Assembly (NCBI RefSeq): GCF_033446685.1
Contig: NZ_JAWQLY010000004.1
Span: 291,704-355,703 of the forward strand
Source of the DNA: Modicisalibacter sp033446685
Lineage (GTDB): Bacteria; Pseudomonadota; Gammaproteobacteria; Pseudomonadales; Halomonadaceae
Reading direction: 5' to 3'
Length of the DNA: 64,000 bases
Within the stretch, counting starts at the first letter, position 1; each line of letters begins with the position of its first letter. A program made the translations under genes and the position numbers. The notes below the pieces were generated by a model. That model was not told the DNA's origin. It worked only from the letters and a program-made list of their open reading frames with translations, and did no database searches. Below are positions 23,589-32,639 of this stretch, piece by piece.

Positions 23589-24391
23589 GCCAGAGCAGTG
23601 AACTGCCGACCATCCTCGCCAGGATTCTCGCTCGCAAGGACGAGGAGGTCGCCATGCGCCGGGCCCGGGTCAGCGAGGCGACACTACTCGAGCGCGCCGG
23701 CCGGCAGGGCGCCCCACGCGGTTTCGTCGAAGCCCTCGACCGGACCATCGCCGACGGCGATCCGGCGGTGATCGCCGAGGTCAAGAAGGCCTCGCCGTCG
23801 AAGGGCGTGATCCGCGACGCCTTCGATCCCGAGGCGATCGCCCGCGCCTTCGCCGAGGCCGGGGCGAGCTGCCTGTCGGTACTCACCGATGCGGATTTCT
23901 TCCAGGGCCATGAGGATTTCCTGATCGCCGCCCGCAATGCCTGCGAGTTACCGGTGATCCGCAAGGATTTCATCGTGCACGGCTATCAGGTCAGCGAGGC
24001 GCGGGCGATCGGCGCCGACTGCATCCTGCTGATCGTCGCGGCGCTCGATGACGACCGGCTCAGGGATCTGCATCAGCAGGCCGTGGCGCTGGGCATGGAC
24101 GTACTGGTCGAGGTTCACGATGCCCTTGAGCTGGAGCGCGCCTTGGCGTTGGACCTGGCGTTGGTGGGGATCAACAATCGCGACCTGCACAGCTTCGAGA
24201 CCAGCCTCGATACCACCTTTCAGCTGCTTTCGCGCATTCCCGAGGCGGTGACGGTGATCACCGAGTCGGGCATTCACACCCGTGGCGACGTCGAACACAT
24301 GCGCGAACACGGCGTCAACGGCTTCCTGGTCGGCGAGGCGTTCATGCGCGAGGCCGACCCGGGGGCGGCGCTGCGGCGGTTGTTCTTCTAA
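23585..24391 (+). CDS. trpC: Indole-3-glycerol-phosphate synthase
   Basis: 268 residues from ATG 23585, overlapping the trpD stop. It is a (beta/alpha)8 barrel with family motifs: AEVKKASPSKGVIR, SCLSVLTDADFFQG, VIRKDFIVHGYQ, GINNRDLHSFETSL, TESGIHTRGDV and FLVGEAFM. It makes indole-glycerol phosphate from CdRP. It is a monofunctional TrpC, not fused to TrpF, as in Pseudomonas and Halomonas. It is the last gene of the attenuator-controlled trpGDC unit; I see no clear terminator after it. Confidence 0.97.
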   Translation: MSQSSELPTILARILARKDEEVAMRRARVSEATLLERAGRQGAPRGFVEALDRTIADGDPAVIAEVKKASPSKGVIRDAFDPEAIARAFAEAGASCLSVLTDADFFQGHEDFLIAARNACELPVIRKDFIVHGYQVSEARAIGADCILLIVAALDDDRLRDLHQQAVALGMDVLVEVHDALELERALALDLALVGINNRDLHSFETSLDTTFQLLSRIPEAVTVITESGIHTRGDVEHMREHGVNGFLVGEAFMREADPGAALRRLFF

Positions 24392-24399
24392 GAGCACGT

Positions 24400-24680
24400 T
24401 TTCTAACTGCTGGCTCCGGGGGCAGGCTTTCTCAAGGCTATGTCCCCGTTTCGTGTTGCATGGGATGCCCAACTGCTTGCTGCAGACAGTGAGCGGGCTG
24501 TATTGCCTTTGTATAGCGCTCCAGCCGGGTAGTTGGCGAGATCTGGGTAGTTACCCCACGAAAACGGCCCATCCAGCGCTTCAACTCCATGATGGGCATT
24601 GACGTTCTGGCTATGAGAGGCGCCCGCCCGGATTCGCTGTCCGGGCTTGGCATGCACTACTTGAAGGGGAATTTTCATGC
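24400..24680 (-). pseudogene. C-terminal remnant of an IS1595-type transposase
   Basis: The 290 bases between trpC and bioA hold no intact gene. On the minus strand, read in two frames, pieces of a transposase C-terminus appear: HAKPGQRIRAGASHSQNVNAHH in one frame and MELKRWMGRFRGVTT in the next. This matches the end of ISXO2-like (IS1595) transposases, whose usual wording is close to NVNAYHSRLKxWMxRFxGVATxYL. At least one frameshift lies near 24590. No terminal inverted repeats were found, so this is a decayed fragment. Confidence 0.5.
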
Positions 24681-24682
24681 TT

Positions 24683-25963
24683 TCAAAGCTTGGAAAAAGC
24701 GAACCACCCCTTCATGGCGCTGGTGATTCGGTGCATTTCTTCGGGTGTAGTGACATACGCTGGCATGGTATACAACCAACGACCGAACGGACGTAGCCAT
24801 ACGCCGTGTTCCCGTGCAAAGGCTTGCACCCCCTCCAGGCTCTGCGCATCGGTCACTTCTATTACAGCGGTAGCACCAAGAACACGAATGTCCTCGATGC
24901 GAGAATCCTGCCGCAGTGAGGCATCCTCAGCCAACTCCTGGCGTAGCATGGCGTTGAGTGTGTCGATCTTGCTCAGGTAATTCTCTTCCTCGAACACGGC
25001 TAGGCTTTCCAACGCCACCCGGCAGGCCAGCGGATTGCCCATGAATGTTGGTCCGTGCATGAAGGCATGATCGGGTTCGTCGCTGAGAAAGGCCTCGTAA
25101 ACATGGCTAGTCGCCAGCGTGGCGGCATGGCCCAAATAGCCCCCCGTGAGCCCCTTGGAGAGCACCATGATATCCGGGGTGACGCCGGCATGCTCCGCAG
25201 CGAAGCGCTTGCCCGTGCGCCCGAAGCCGGTGGCTACTTCATCGAATATCAGCAGTACATTGAACTCGTTGCAAAGCTCTCTTGCTGCCTGTACGTAGTG
25301 GGGCGAGGTCATGTTCAGGCCACCCGCGGCCTGGAGCAGCGGCTCCATGAGCAAGGCGGCGAGCTCATGATGACAGCGTTCCAGCGTGCTGCGCAGGGCA
25401 GCGATATCGGCTTCGACAGCCTCGCGAGGGGCATCGAAGGGGGCTGTGGGGGCCGGCGCAAAATGCTGTTTGGGTAGAAAGCCCGCAAACAGCGAGTGCA
25501 TGCCCTCCTCGGGATCGCATACTGCCATGCAACCTGAGGTGTCGCCATGATAGGCCCGCATCAACGACAGCATGCGATGCTTTTCCGGTCGGCCACGCTG
25601 AGCCTGGTATTGCACGGCCATCTTCATGGCGACTTCCATGCCCACCGAACCGCTATCGGAATAGAAGACATGGTTCAGTCCCTCGGGTGTGACCCGTACC
25701 AGGGCATCGGCGAGCTGCTGGGCTGGGTCGTGCGTCAGCCCGCCAAGCATTACGTGGCACAGGGTATCGGCTTGGCGCTTGAGAGCCTCTATCAAGCGGG
25801 GGTGGCCGTAGCCATGAATCATGCACCACCATGAGCAGGTCGCATCGAGCAGACTTTCGCCATTTTCGAGCTGCAGCCAGGCGCCTTTCCCCCCGACAAC
25901 TTTGGGAGCAGGCGGCAGCGCCTTCATTTGTGCATAAGGGTGCCATAGCGTTGGTGGCGGCAT
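24683..25963 (-). CDS. bioA: Adenosylmethionine-8-amino-7-oxononanoate aminotransferase
   Basis: 426 residues from the ATG at 25963 (MPPPTLWHPYAQMK); a TTG at 25984 is in frame and would add seven residues. It is a PLP aminotransferase of class III with the bioA-type WHPY start, LDATCSWWCMIHGYGHP, MRAYHGDTSG, the PLP-lysine region VLSKGLTGGYLG, and HGPTFMGNPLAC. It converts KAPA to DAPA using S-adenosylmethionine as amino donor. It is the last gene of the minus-strand biotin operon and begins just after the bioD stop. Confidence 0.95.
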   Translation of the reverse strand: MPPPTLWHPYAQMKALPPAPKVVGGKGAWLQLENGESLLDATCSWWCMIHGYGHPRLIEALKRQADTLCHVMLGGLTHDPAQQLADALVRVTPEGLNHVFYSDSGSVGMEVAMKMAVQYQAQRGRPEKHRMLSLMRAYHGDTSGCMAVCDPEEGMHSLFAGFLPKQHFAPAPTAPFDAPREAVEADIAALRSTLERCHHELAALLMEPLLQAAGGLNMTSPHYVQAARELCNEFNVLLIFDEVATGFGRTGKRFAAEHAGVTPDIMVLSKGLTGGYLGHAATLATSHVYEAFLSDEPDHAFMHGPTFMGNPLACRVALESLAVFEEENYLSKIDTLNAMLRQELAEDASLRQDSRIEDIRVLGATAVIEVTDAQSLEGVQAFAREHGVWLRPFGRWLYTMPAYVTTPEEMHRITSAMKGWFAFSKL

Positions 25964-25980
25964 GCGGTGTGTCTCTTGTG

Positions 25981-26691
25981 TCAATAGAGCTTTGGGCTGC
26001 CAGGCAGTACTAAGTAGTCAGCGGCGCGCTCAGCCAGCAGTAGGCTGTCTGACTGAGCTGTTGTCTTGCCTAACCACGGCACCTTGCCTAGGCAGGGTAC
26101 ATCCAGAAGAGCCTCCAGCGTTGCTATGTTGGCTGCGTACTCCTGGATGTCAGCGTCAGTTTGGGTAGCCACCCAGCCCGCTACGTGTAAGCCATCAGCA
26201 CGAATGGCTTCCAGCGTCAGCCGAGCATGGCTAATACAGCCCAGGCGCAGACCGACCACTAGAATCACCGGCAGGGCGAGCCTGACCGCTAAGCCGCTGA
26301 GGTCTTCCTGTGTACTGAGCGGAACCCGCCAGCCACCGGCGCCTTCGACCAGAATCAAGTCGCGAGACGCATCCAGGGCGGGCCTTACGGCCCTCTCTAG
26401 CTCGGCCAGGCGTAGCGTCATGCCTGCCTGGGTGGCAGCCAGGTGCGGAGCGATCGGCGGCTCGAGGGCCACCGGGTTGACGGTGCGGTAATCAACCGGT
26501 GGATTCGTTAAAGCCTGCAGGGACAAGGCGTCGGTATTACATAGCCCGTCGGGCCCCCATTCACAGCCCGCCGCTACCGGCTTGAGGCCCAGCGTGGAAA
26601 GGCCCTGGCGCCGCGCCTTGGTCAGCAGGGCGGTGGCGACCAGCGTCTTGCCGGCATCGGTATCGGTGCCGGTGATGAAATAGCCGTTCAT
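25981..26691 (-). CDS. bioD: Dethiobiotin synthetase
   Basis: 236 residues. It has the ATP-binding P-loop GTDTDAGKT (residues 8-16), the substrate Lys-containing LKPVAAGCEW, the VEGAGGWRVPLS loop and LRLGCISHARLTLEAI. It closes the ureido ring of dethiobiotin from DAPA, CO2 and ATP. It overlaps bioC by ATGA at its start and nearly abuts bioA at its end. Confidence 0.95.
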   Translation of the reverse strand: MNGYFITGTDTDAGKTLVATALLTKARRQGLSTLGLKPVAAGCEWGPDGLCNTDALSLQALTNPPVDYRTVNPVALEPPIAPHLAATQAGMTLRLAELERAVRPALDASRDLILVEGAGGWRVPLSTQEDLSGLAVRLALPVILVVGLRLGCISHARLTLEAIRADGLHVAGWVATQTDADIQEYAANIATLEALLDVPCLGKVPWLGKTTAQSDSLLLAERAADYLVLPGSPKLY

Positions 26692-27500
26692 GCTTTTCTC
26701 TCGGGTTTAGTCAGGTCGAGTGTCAAGCACTGATAGGTCACCGGCAGCCCTGCGTTTTCGCGAAGCGCTTCGTAGCGGCGAGTGGCTTGGGCAAGGTGCC
26801 TACGGGTGAGGCGAGCGCCGGCCCGTGCAGTCTGGGCCCCGATACCTTTGATCGAAGCCATGACTGCCGCGATATCGGGGTAATGAAAGCGCCTAGCGGC
26901 TTGTTCCGCATCGGCCTCGAAGCCCGCACAGCGGGCGGCATGAATCAGGGTCTGCGTGTCGGTAAATCGCCTCACGGCTGCTGATTGGTCGGGTCGGCAC
27001 CAAGCGTAGCTGACTTCATTCAGCGTGCCGGGAACCAGCGTATTCAGCAGTGCTCGGCCACCCGGCATCAGCACTCGGTACAGCTCGGCGAACAAAGCGT
27101 CATGATCACAACACCACTGGATGGCCAAGTTGGAGAACACCAACTCTATACTGCGGTTGTTCAGCGGCAATGCAGTGGCATCTCCACACAGCCAATGCCC
27201 CTGTCGGCCATGGCGCTGCTGAGCCTCGATTAACATGCCTGGCGCCAGATCCAGACCGATAGCGCATCGTTGATAGCGTTGCGACAGGCGTGCCGTCCAA
27301 TGGCCAGGACCGCAACCAAGATCGAGTACTGTGCCAGCTCGCGGCGGCAGGCGTCGCCATAGCGACTCCCCCATGGTTTGCTGGGCACTGGCCAGCTCAA
27401 CGTAGCGCGGCGCCGCGCGGCTGAAGGCGTGAGCCACTCGGCGTCGCCACTCGATATCGGCGCGAGTCTGCCAACCTGTCGGCACCGTTCTAGCGTGCAT
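26688..27500 (-). CDS. bioC: Malonyl-ACP O-methyltransferase
   Basis: 270 residues. An SAM-dependent methyltransferase with motif I VLDLGCGPGHWTARL (about residues 58-72) and the typical early BioC segment VAHAFSRAAPRYVELASAQQ. FSNLAIQWCCDHDALF and the MPGGRALLNTL motif follow. It methylates malonyl-ACP so that the fatty acid machinery can build the pimeloyl chain; BioH later removes the methyl. It lies between bioH and bioD. The ATG is preceded by GGGAGAGATACC. Confidence 0.93.
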   Translation of the reverse strand: MHARTVPTGWQTRADIEWRRRVAHAFSRAAPRYVELASAQQTMGESLWRRLPPRAGTVLDLGCGPGHWTARLSQRYQRCAIGLDLAPGMLIEAQQRHGRQGHWLCGDATALPLNNRSIELVFSNLAIQWCCDHDALFAELYRVLMPGGRALLNTLVPGTLNEVSYAWCRPDQSAAVRRFTDTQTLIHAARCAGFEADAEQAARRFHYPDIAAVMASIKGIGAQTARAGARLTRRHLAQATRRYEALRENAGLPVTYQCLTLDLTKPERKA

Positions 27501-27529
27501 GGTATCTCTCCCTCTGGCAGGCCGTAACG

Positions 27530-28237
27530 TTAGTGACTTTGTGCCAGCTCGCTCAAGCAGCGAGCCAGGTCATGCGGCACCGACAGTTGCGGACAGTGAC
27601 CGCAGCCAGGAAGCAGAATGGAATTCTCGTCGGCTAGTTCAGGCAGTAGAGGATCCTGCTCGCCACGCATGAAATAGACAGGGCAGGGGGCTTGCAGAGC
27701 TTGGCGTACGTCTAGGCTGGCGAGCTGGGCCAAGCCCGCTGCCAAGGTGGTGATATTCGCAGGCCTGTTATCGCCTAGTAATGAGACTAGGCGCTGAAAA
27801 GCCTGTCTTGGTGAAGGTTCGCCACGGAGCTGGAAGCGGAGGAAGTGCTGCCAGGTTCTCTGCGGATCACGCGAAAAAGCATGACGAAAGGCGTCCAGGT
27901 CCCGCACCGTTACCCCACCCTGGGTGGGGACATTAGTAATGAAATTTGGACGCATGCCGAGCATGACCAGGCCGCGCGGTACGGGCAGGCGTTGCAACAA
28001 TTCTGCGGCCAGTAATCCACCCAATGACCAGCCTACCCAGATGGCATCCGTGGATAGCTTAGTGGCCATGGCGTCGGCCAAGGCATCGAGATCGCCAGGC
28101 GCATCCAGCGGGGGAGACGCGCCATAGCCAGGCCAGTCCGGGGCGGCCACGCGCAGTCCCGCTGGCCAGTAGGCCTGGAGGAGGTGCCAGATGCGAGCGT
28201 CAAAGCCCCAGCCGGAAAGCAGTACGAGACGGCTCAT
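27530..28237 (-). CDS. bioH: Pimeloyl-ACP methyl ester carboxylesterase
   Basis: 235 residues, an alpha/beta hydrolase. The nucleophile Ser is in GWSLGGLLAAEL (about residue 74), the acid in FMRGEQDPLLPE and the catalytic His in GCGHCPQLS. The opening LVLLSGWGFDARIWHLL fits BioH. It hydrolyses the methyl ester of pimeloyl-ACP, ending the BioC-initiated pathway. Its place inside the bio operon (between bioF and bioC) supports the assignment over generic esterases. Translation is coupled to bioF by ATGA. Confidence 0.92.
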   Translation of the reverse strand: MSRLVLLSGWGFDARIWHLLQAYWPAGLRVAAPDWPGYGASPPLDAPGDLDALADAMATKLSTDAIWVGWSLGGLLAAELLQRLPVPRGLVMLGMRPNFITNVPTQGGVTVRDLDAFRHAFSRDPQRTWQHFLRFQLRGEPSPRQAFQRLVSLLGDNRPANITTLAAGLAQLASLDVRQALQAPCPVYFMRGEQDPLLPELADENSILLPGCGHCPQLSVPHDLARCLSELAQSH

Positions 28238-29427
28238 GCGAGCGGCTCCCGTAAGCCCGGCTGAGGCTCATTCGTGGCGAGTTCAGCCAGTGCCTCCAGC
28301 AACGCATCAATGGACTGGCGTGTATGCGCCGCTGAAAGGGTAAAGCGAAGACGCGCCTGACCGCGCGGCACGGTGGGCTCGCGAATCGCCCCGACGAGGA
28401 AGCCTCGTTGGCGCAGTAAACGGCTCCAGCTAAGGACACGCTGACTGTCGCCAAGTAGTAGCGGCTGGATAGGCGTCTCAGATGGCATCATGGGCAAGCC
28501 GAGTCGTTTTGCCTGCTCACGCCAATGGCTTATGTGGTCCCCCAAGACTGTCCGACGCTCGGGCTCGCTCTCGAGGATATCTAGCGCCCGCAAGGTCGCA
28601 CAGGCCACGCCTGGCGGCTGCGCAGTAGTATAAATGTAAGCGCGCGCGAACTGGGTCAAGCTATCGATCAACAAGTCATCGCCGGCTACGAAAGCCCCCG
28701 CACTGCCCAGCGCCTTGCCCAGCGTGCCGACCAGCACCGGTACCTGACGGCTGGCGAACCGGCGACCGACGCAACCACTGCCGCCCTCGCCCAATACACC
28801 GACGCCGTGGGCATCGTCGATCATCAGCCAAGCATCGAAACGTTGGCAGCGATCGGCCAGTACACTGATATCGGCCGTATCCCCATCCATACTGAACACG
28901 CCGTCGCTGACCACAAGCCTTGGCTTATCATTGGATGATCGTGACAATAAACGTGCAAGATCATCGTAATCCCGGTGATGAAAGCGTCGAGCGCGCGCGC
29001 CGGCCAGCTGCCCGCCATCGAGTAGCGAGGCATGATTGAGGCGATCTTGAAAGATCTGTACGCCACCGGCACCCAGCACTTGCAACGTACCGAGGTTAGC
29101 CATGTAGCCGGTAGAGAACAGTAATGCCCGAGGCCGTCCAGTCAGGTCGGCCAGGCGTTCCTCAAGGGCGTGGTGGGGCTCGAGATGGCCACTGACTAGA
29201 TGTGAGGCACCACTACCGGCACCGTAGCGTCGTGCCCCCTGTGCCAAGGCCTCGGCCAGGCGAGGATCGTGCGCGAGTCCCAAATAGTCGCTACCCGCGA
29301 AATCAACCAGGGTATGGCGGCCGTTAACCAGCCGCTTATCCTCCAGCGGAGACAGCGTGACTCTTTGTCGCCAAAGGTCCTGCCGACGTTGCTGCTCAAG
29401 TCGCTGTTCAAGGAGAGGGCGCCACAT
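28234..29427 (-). CDS. bioF: 8-amino-7-oxononanoate synthase
   Basis: 397 residues from ATG 29427, two bases after the bioB stop; a TTG at 29433 is in frame. It is an alpha-oxoamine synthase: DFAGSDYLGLAHDPRLAEAL, GSGASHLVSGHLEPHHALE, LLFSTGYMANLG, the PLP region DDAHGVGVLGEGG and the Lys-containing GTLGKALGSAGAFV. It condenses pimeloyl-ACP with alanine to give KAPA. It is the second gene of the operon. Confidence 0.96.
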   Translation of the reverse strand: MWRPLLEQRLEQQRRQDLWRQRVTLSPLEDKRLVNGRHTLVDFAGSDYLGLAHDPRLAEALAQGARRYGAGSGASHLVSGHLEPHHALEERLADLTGRPRALLFSTGYMANLGTLQVLGAGGVQIFQDRLNHASLLDGGQLAGARARRFHHRDYDDLARLLSRSSNDKPRLVVSDGVFSMDGDTADISVLADRCQRFDAWLMIDDAHGVGVLGEGGSGCVGRRFASRQVPVLVGTLGKALGSAGAFVAGDDLLIDSLTQFARAYIYTTAQPPGVACATLRALDILESEPERRTVLGDHISHWREQAKRLGLPMMPSETPIQPLLLGDSQRVLSWSRLLRQRGFLVGAIREPTVPRGQARLRFTLSAAHTRQSIDALLEALAELATNEPQPGLREPLA

Positions 29428-29429
29428 GA

Positions 29430-30545
29430 TCAATTCACGTCGGCAGCATGTTCCTGACGAGACGCCGAAGCATCGTAGAACATGGCACGCGCTGTCTGTT
29501 CCAGAGCCTGTTTTTCGAGCGCCTCGTCCAGTGCCGATTCCTGGGCGGCATCATCGCGGCAGGTTTCAATCCGTTCGGGATGCAGGCCGAGGCGAGCAAA
29601 CAGAGCGCGATCGCGTTCGGCCTGGGGATTTTCGGTCGTCAGCAGCTTGTCGCCATAGAAAATGGAATTGGCGCCGGCGAGAAACGCCAGTGCCTGAGTT
29701 GAATCGTCCATCTGTTCACGCCCAGCAGAGAGTCGCACATGGCTTTGCGGCATTAAAATACGTGCCACGGCAATGGCGCGAACGAACTCCAGCGGATCGA
29801 GATCCTCGATCGTGTCCAGAGGCGTCCCCGGCACCTTGACCAGCATGTTGATGGGCACCGATTCAGGATGCGGCTCTAGGCGTACCAGTTGCTGAAGCAG
29901 GGCGGCCCGATCACGCGGTGCTTCTCCCATGCCCAGGATGCCGCCACTGCAGACCTTCATTCCGGCTTGCCGGACATTGCCCAGCGTCTCGAGACGATCG
30001 GCATAAGTTCGGGTAGTAATGATTTCGCCATAGAATTCAGGCGATGTGTCCAAGTTATGGTTGTAATAATCGAGACCCGCCTCCGCCAGCCTTTCGGCCT
30101 GGCCCCCATCCAGCATGCCCAGGGTCATGCAGGTTTCCAGCCCCAGCGCCTTGACCTGACGGACCATTTCCAGCACTACATCGAGATCGCGTTCGCGTGG
30201 GCTGCGCCAAGCGGCCCCCATGCAGAAGCGACTCGCACCGGCCAGCTTCGCTGCCTCCGCCTGTGCCACGACCTTTTCGATTTCCAGCAACTTCTCCTTG
30301 CCCAGGCCCGTATTGTAGTGGCCGGACTGTGGACAGTACTTGCAGTCCTCCGGGCAGGCGCCGGTCTTTATCGACAGCAGTGTCGAGACCTGCACGGCAC
30401 TGGCATCAAAGTGAGCGCGATGTATCTGCTGAGCCCGGAACAGCAGATCATTGAAAGGCAAGGAGAACAGGCCTTCTATCTCTTCCAGTGTCCAGTTGTG
30501 GCGTGGTGCGTTAAGGCTCGAGGAGGCTGATCCGGTCGCTGTCAT
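29430..30545 (-). CDS. bioB: Biotin synthase
   Basis: 371 residues from the ATG at 30545; a TTG at 30563 adds six residues upstream and is less likely. It is a radical SAM enzyme with CPEDCKYCPQS (the CxxxCxxC cluster ligands) near residues 60-70, the RFCMGAAWRSP motif, YYNHNLDTSPEFY, CSGGILGMGE and VRLSAGREQM. It inserts sulfur into dethiobiotin. First gene of the operon, behind a strong promoter and a BirA-like operator. Confidence 0.97.
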   Translation of the reverse strand: MTATGSASSSLNAPRHNWTLEEIEGLFSLPFNDLLFRAQQIHRAHFDASAVQVSTLLSIKTGACPEDCKYCPQSGHYNTGLGKEKLLEIEKVVAQAEAAKLAGASRFCMGAAWRSPRERDLDVVLEMVRQVKALGLETCMTLGMLDGGQAERLAEAGLDYYNHNLDTSPEFYGEIITTRTYADRLETLGNVRQAGMKVCSGGILGMGEAPRDRAALLQQLVRLEPHPESVPINMLVKVPGTPLDTIEDLDPLEFVRAIAVARILMPQSHVRLSAGREQMDDSTQALAFLAGANSIFYGDKLLTTENPQAERDRALFARLGLHPERIETCRDDAAQESALDEALEKQALEQTARAMFYDASASRQEHAADVN

Positions 30546-30566
30546 AGCTGAAAACTCAATCAATCG

Positions 30567-30626
30567 ATGTAAACTTTATTGAACTTGGAAAGTTAACTAC
30601 TATAATTGCCTAATAATCCCTGTCAA
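30567..30626 (-). promoter_or_regulatory. bio operon promoter with BirA-like operator
   Basis: On the minus strand TTGACA (30626-30621), a 16-base spacer and TATAGT (30604-30599) form a strong sigma-70 promoter. An imperfect inverted repeat, ATGTAAACTT (30567-30576) and AAGTTAACTA (30590-30599), covers the -10 edge and the expected start site; seven of ten arm positions agree. It resembles the TTGTAAACC half-sites of BirA operators. Confidence 0.65.
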
Positions 30627-30697
30627 CTTATAAAAAGCCTTTAATCTACCGCCGGCTTCTCCAAAGTCGATGTTTTAAATTGTGCGCTAAAGCCAGT

Positions 30698-32551
30698 TCA
30701 GCGGCGCCGGTTCTCGGCGCTCGTCTGGGGAGTGGTTTCGTGGCGCGCCGGCGCGTACTCCGGCGACTCGGGGTAGATCAGGCTGATCAGTGTTTCCCCG
30801 GCCTTCGCAGCCAGCGGCGCCTGGTCGCTGGCGATGCGGATGCGACCGCTCTGAGCGATGCAGAACAGCGGCAGCAACCGCTGGGCGTGGATATTCCTGT
30901 AGTCCGTGAGGCCGAAATTCTCGGTCAGCCGTGCGCTGCGCAGTTCCGCGCCGGCTTCGACCAGGCCGAGCAGCCCCGCGTAGGTCGTCTCGCCGTCGCC
31001 GAGTAGCGGCAGGTGCGCCAGCGCCTGTTCACGATGACGCCGGGCACTGCGATTGTCGTCTTCGGCCAGCCGATAGACCCGGCCATGGCCGAGGATATGC
31101 TCGAAGTGCAGCGCGGCGAGGTTGTTGAGCTCGCGGTAGGGCGACAGTGGCAGCAGATGGCCGATGCCGGTGAGTTCGAGATGCTGTGCGGCATGCTCGG
31201 AGAGCGGGTTGCCGTAGTAGACCGGTAGCCCTGCCATGCGCGCTTCCTGGACGGCTTCCCAGTTGGTATCGGTGAGCCGGACGGCGAAACCGGCATCGGT
31301 CAGCGCCTTGGCGATGGCGCGGGCCAGCGGGTTGGCGCCGAGGATCAGAAAGCCCGACGGCGCCGGCTCGCTGACCTTGAGCAGCTGGGCGATCGGACGT
31401 GACAGCAGGCTCTGCACCACCACCGTGCTGATGATCACCAGGAAGGTCACCGGTACCAGCATCTCGGCATCGGCGACGCCGTTTTCCTCGAGCTTGATGG
31501 CGAATAGCGAGGCTACCGCGGCGGCGACGATGCCGCGTGGTGACAGCCAGGCCAGCAGCGCCTTTTCGCGCCAGGTGAGGCCACTGCCCAGCGTACACAG
31601 CCATACCGCCAGCGGTCGGGCCACCCAGACCAGCACTGCGAGAAAGCCCCATGCCGGCCACGACAGCAGCGCCAGCTGCTCGACGGTGAGCCGGGCGGCG
31701 AGCAGGATGAACAGCCCCGAGATCAGCAACACCGACAGCGTTTCCTTGAACTCGATGATCTGCTGGGTGGGCACCGCGCGCATGTTGGCCAGCCACACCC
31801 CCATCACCGTGACCGTCAGTAGCCCCGACTCGTGAAACAGCAGGTTGGAGGCGGTGAACAGACCGAGCATGACCATCAGCGTGCCGAAGCTGTGCAATCG
31901 CTGTGGCAGCCAGTGATGGCGCAGCACCAGTCCCCAAAGATAGCCGCCCAGGCCGCCCAGGCCGAAACCGATCGCCGCGGTCTCGCCGAACAGCATCAGG
32001 GTGTGCGAGACGGCACCCTGGGCCAGGCCGAGGGCGACGAACTCATAGACCAGTACCGCGCCGATCGCGCCCACCGGGTCGATCAGGATGCCCTCCCAGC
32101 GCAGGATCTGGGTGAGGTGCTGGCGCGCGCGCAGCGTCTGGACCAGCGGCGACACCACGGTCGGGCCGGTCACCACCAACACCGCGCCCAGCAGGCTGGC
32201 CATCTCCCAGGCCAGGCCGAGCAGCAGGTGAGCGGCCAGCGTAGCGACCCCGGCGGTGATCAGCGCGCCCCAGGTCACCAGGCGGCGTACCGTGCGGCCA
32301 TGACCGCGCAGGTCCTTGAAATCCAGGGTCAGGCTGCCCTCGAAGAGAATGATCGCCACCGCCAGCGAGACCAGCGGAAACAGCAACTCGCCGAGCAGCG
32401 CGTCGGGCTCGAGCAGCCCGGTCACCGGGCCGGCCAGGATGCCGCCGATCAGCAGCGGCAGGATCGCCGGCAGGCGTAGCCGCCAGGCGGTCCATTGGCT
32501 GATCAGGGCCAGCAGGCCGATGCCGGTGAGGGCGAGGGCAGGGTACTCCAT
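30698..32551 (-). CDS. Na+(K+)/H+ antiporter of the CPA1/NhaP type with a TrkA-like C-terminal domain
   Basis: 617 residues. The first 390 or so form about 12 membrane helices, with LLIGGILAGPVTGLL near the start and the ion-path motifs VTGPTVVSPLVQTLR and WEGILIDPVGAIGAVLVYE, typical of NhaP-like CPA1 carriers. LAWLSPRGIVAAAVASLFA is another family landmark. The C-terminal cytoplasmic part is a TrkA_N-type Rossmann domain (FLILGANPLARAIAKALTDAG), which usually binds nucleotide and gates the transporter. It would export sodium in a salt-adapted cell. It stands alone, transcribed away from the neighbouring operons. Confidence 0.85.
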   Translation of the reverse strand: MEYPALALTGIGLLALISQWTAWRLRLPAILPLLIGGILAGPVTGLLEPDALLGELLFPLVSLAVAIILFEGSLTLDFKDLRGHGRTVRRLVTWGALITAGVATLAAHLLLGLAWEMASLLGAVLVVTGPTVVSPLVQTLRARQHLTQILRWEGILIDPVGAIGAVLVYEFVALGLAQGAVSHTLMLFGETAAIGFGLGGLGGYLWGLVLRHHWLPQRLHSFGTLMVMLGLFTASNLLFHESGLLTVTVMGVWLANMRAVPTQQIIEFKETLSVLLISGLFILLAARLTVEQLALLSWPAWGFLAVLVWVARPLAVWLCTLGSGLTWREKALLAWLSPRGIVAAAVASLFAIKLEENGVADAEMLVPVTFLVIISTVVVQSLLSRPIAQLLKVSEPAPSGFLILGANPLARAIAKALTDAGFAVRLTDTNWEAVQEARMAGLPVYYGNPLSEHAAQHLELTGIGHLLPLSPYRELNNLAALHFEHILGHGRVYRLAEDDNRSARRHREQALAHLPLLGDGETTYAGLLGLVEAGAELRSARLTENFGLTDYRNIHAQRLLPLFCIAQSGRIRIASDQAPLAAKAGETLISLIYPESPEYAPARHETTPQTSAENRRR

Positions 32552-32639
32552 CGGGTGTTCGCCATTGCGTCGAAAGCAGCGCGCAGCCTACGCGCCGGGC
32601 GCACGCCATGCAATCGCCGGGTGGCGGCGTCTGATCCGC

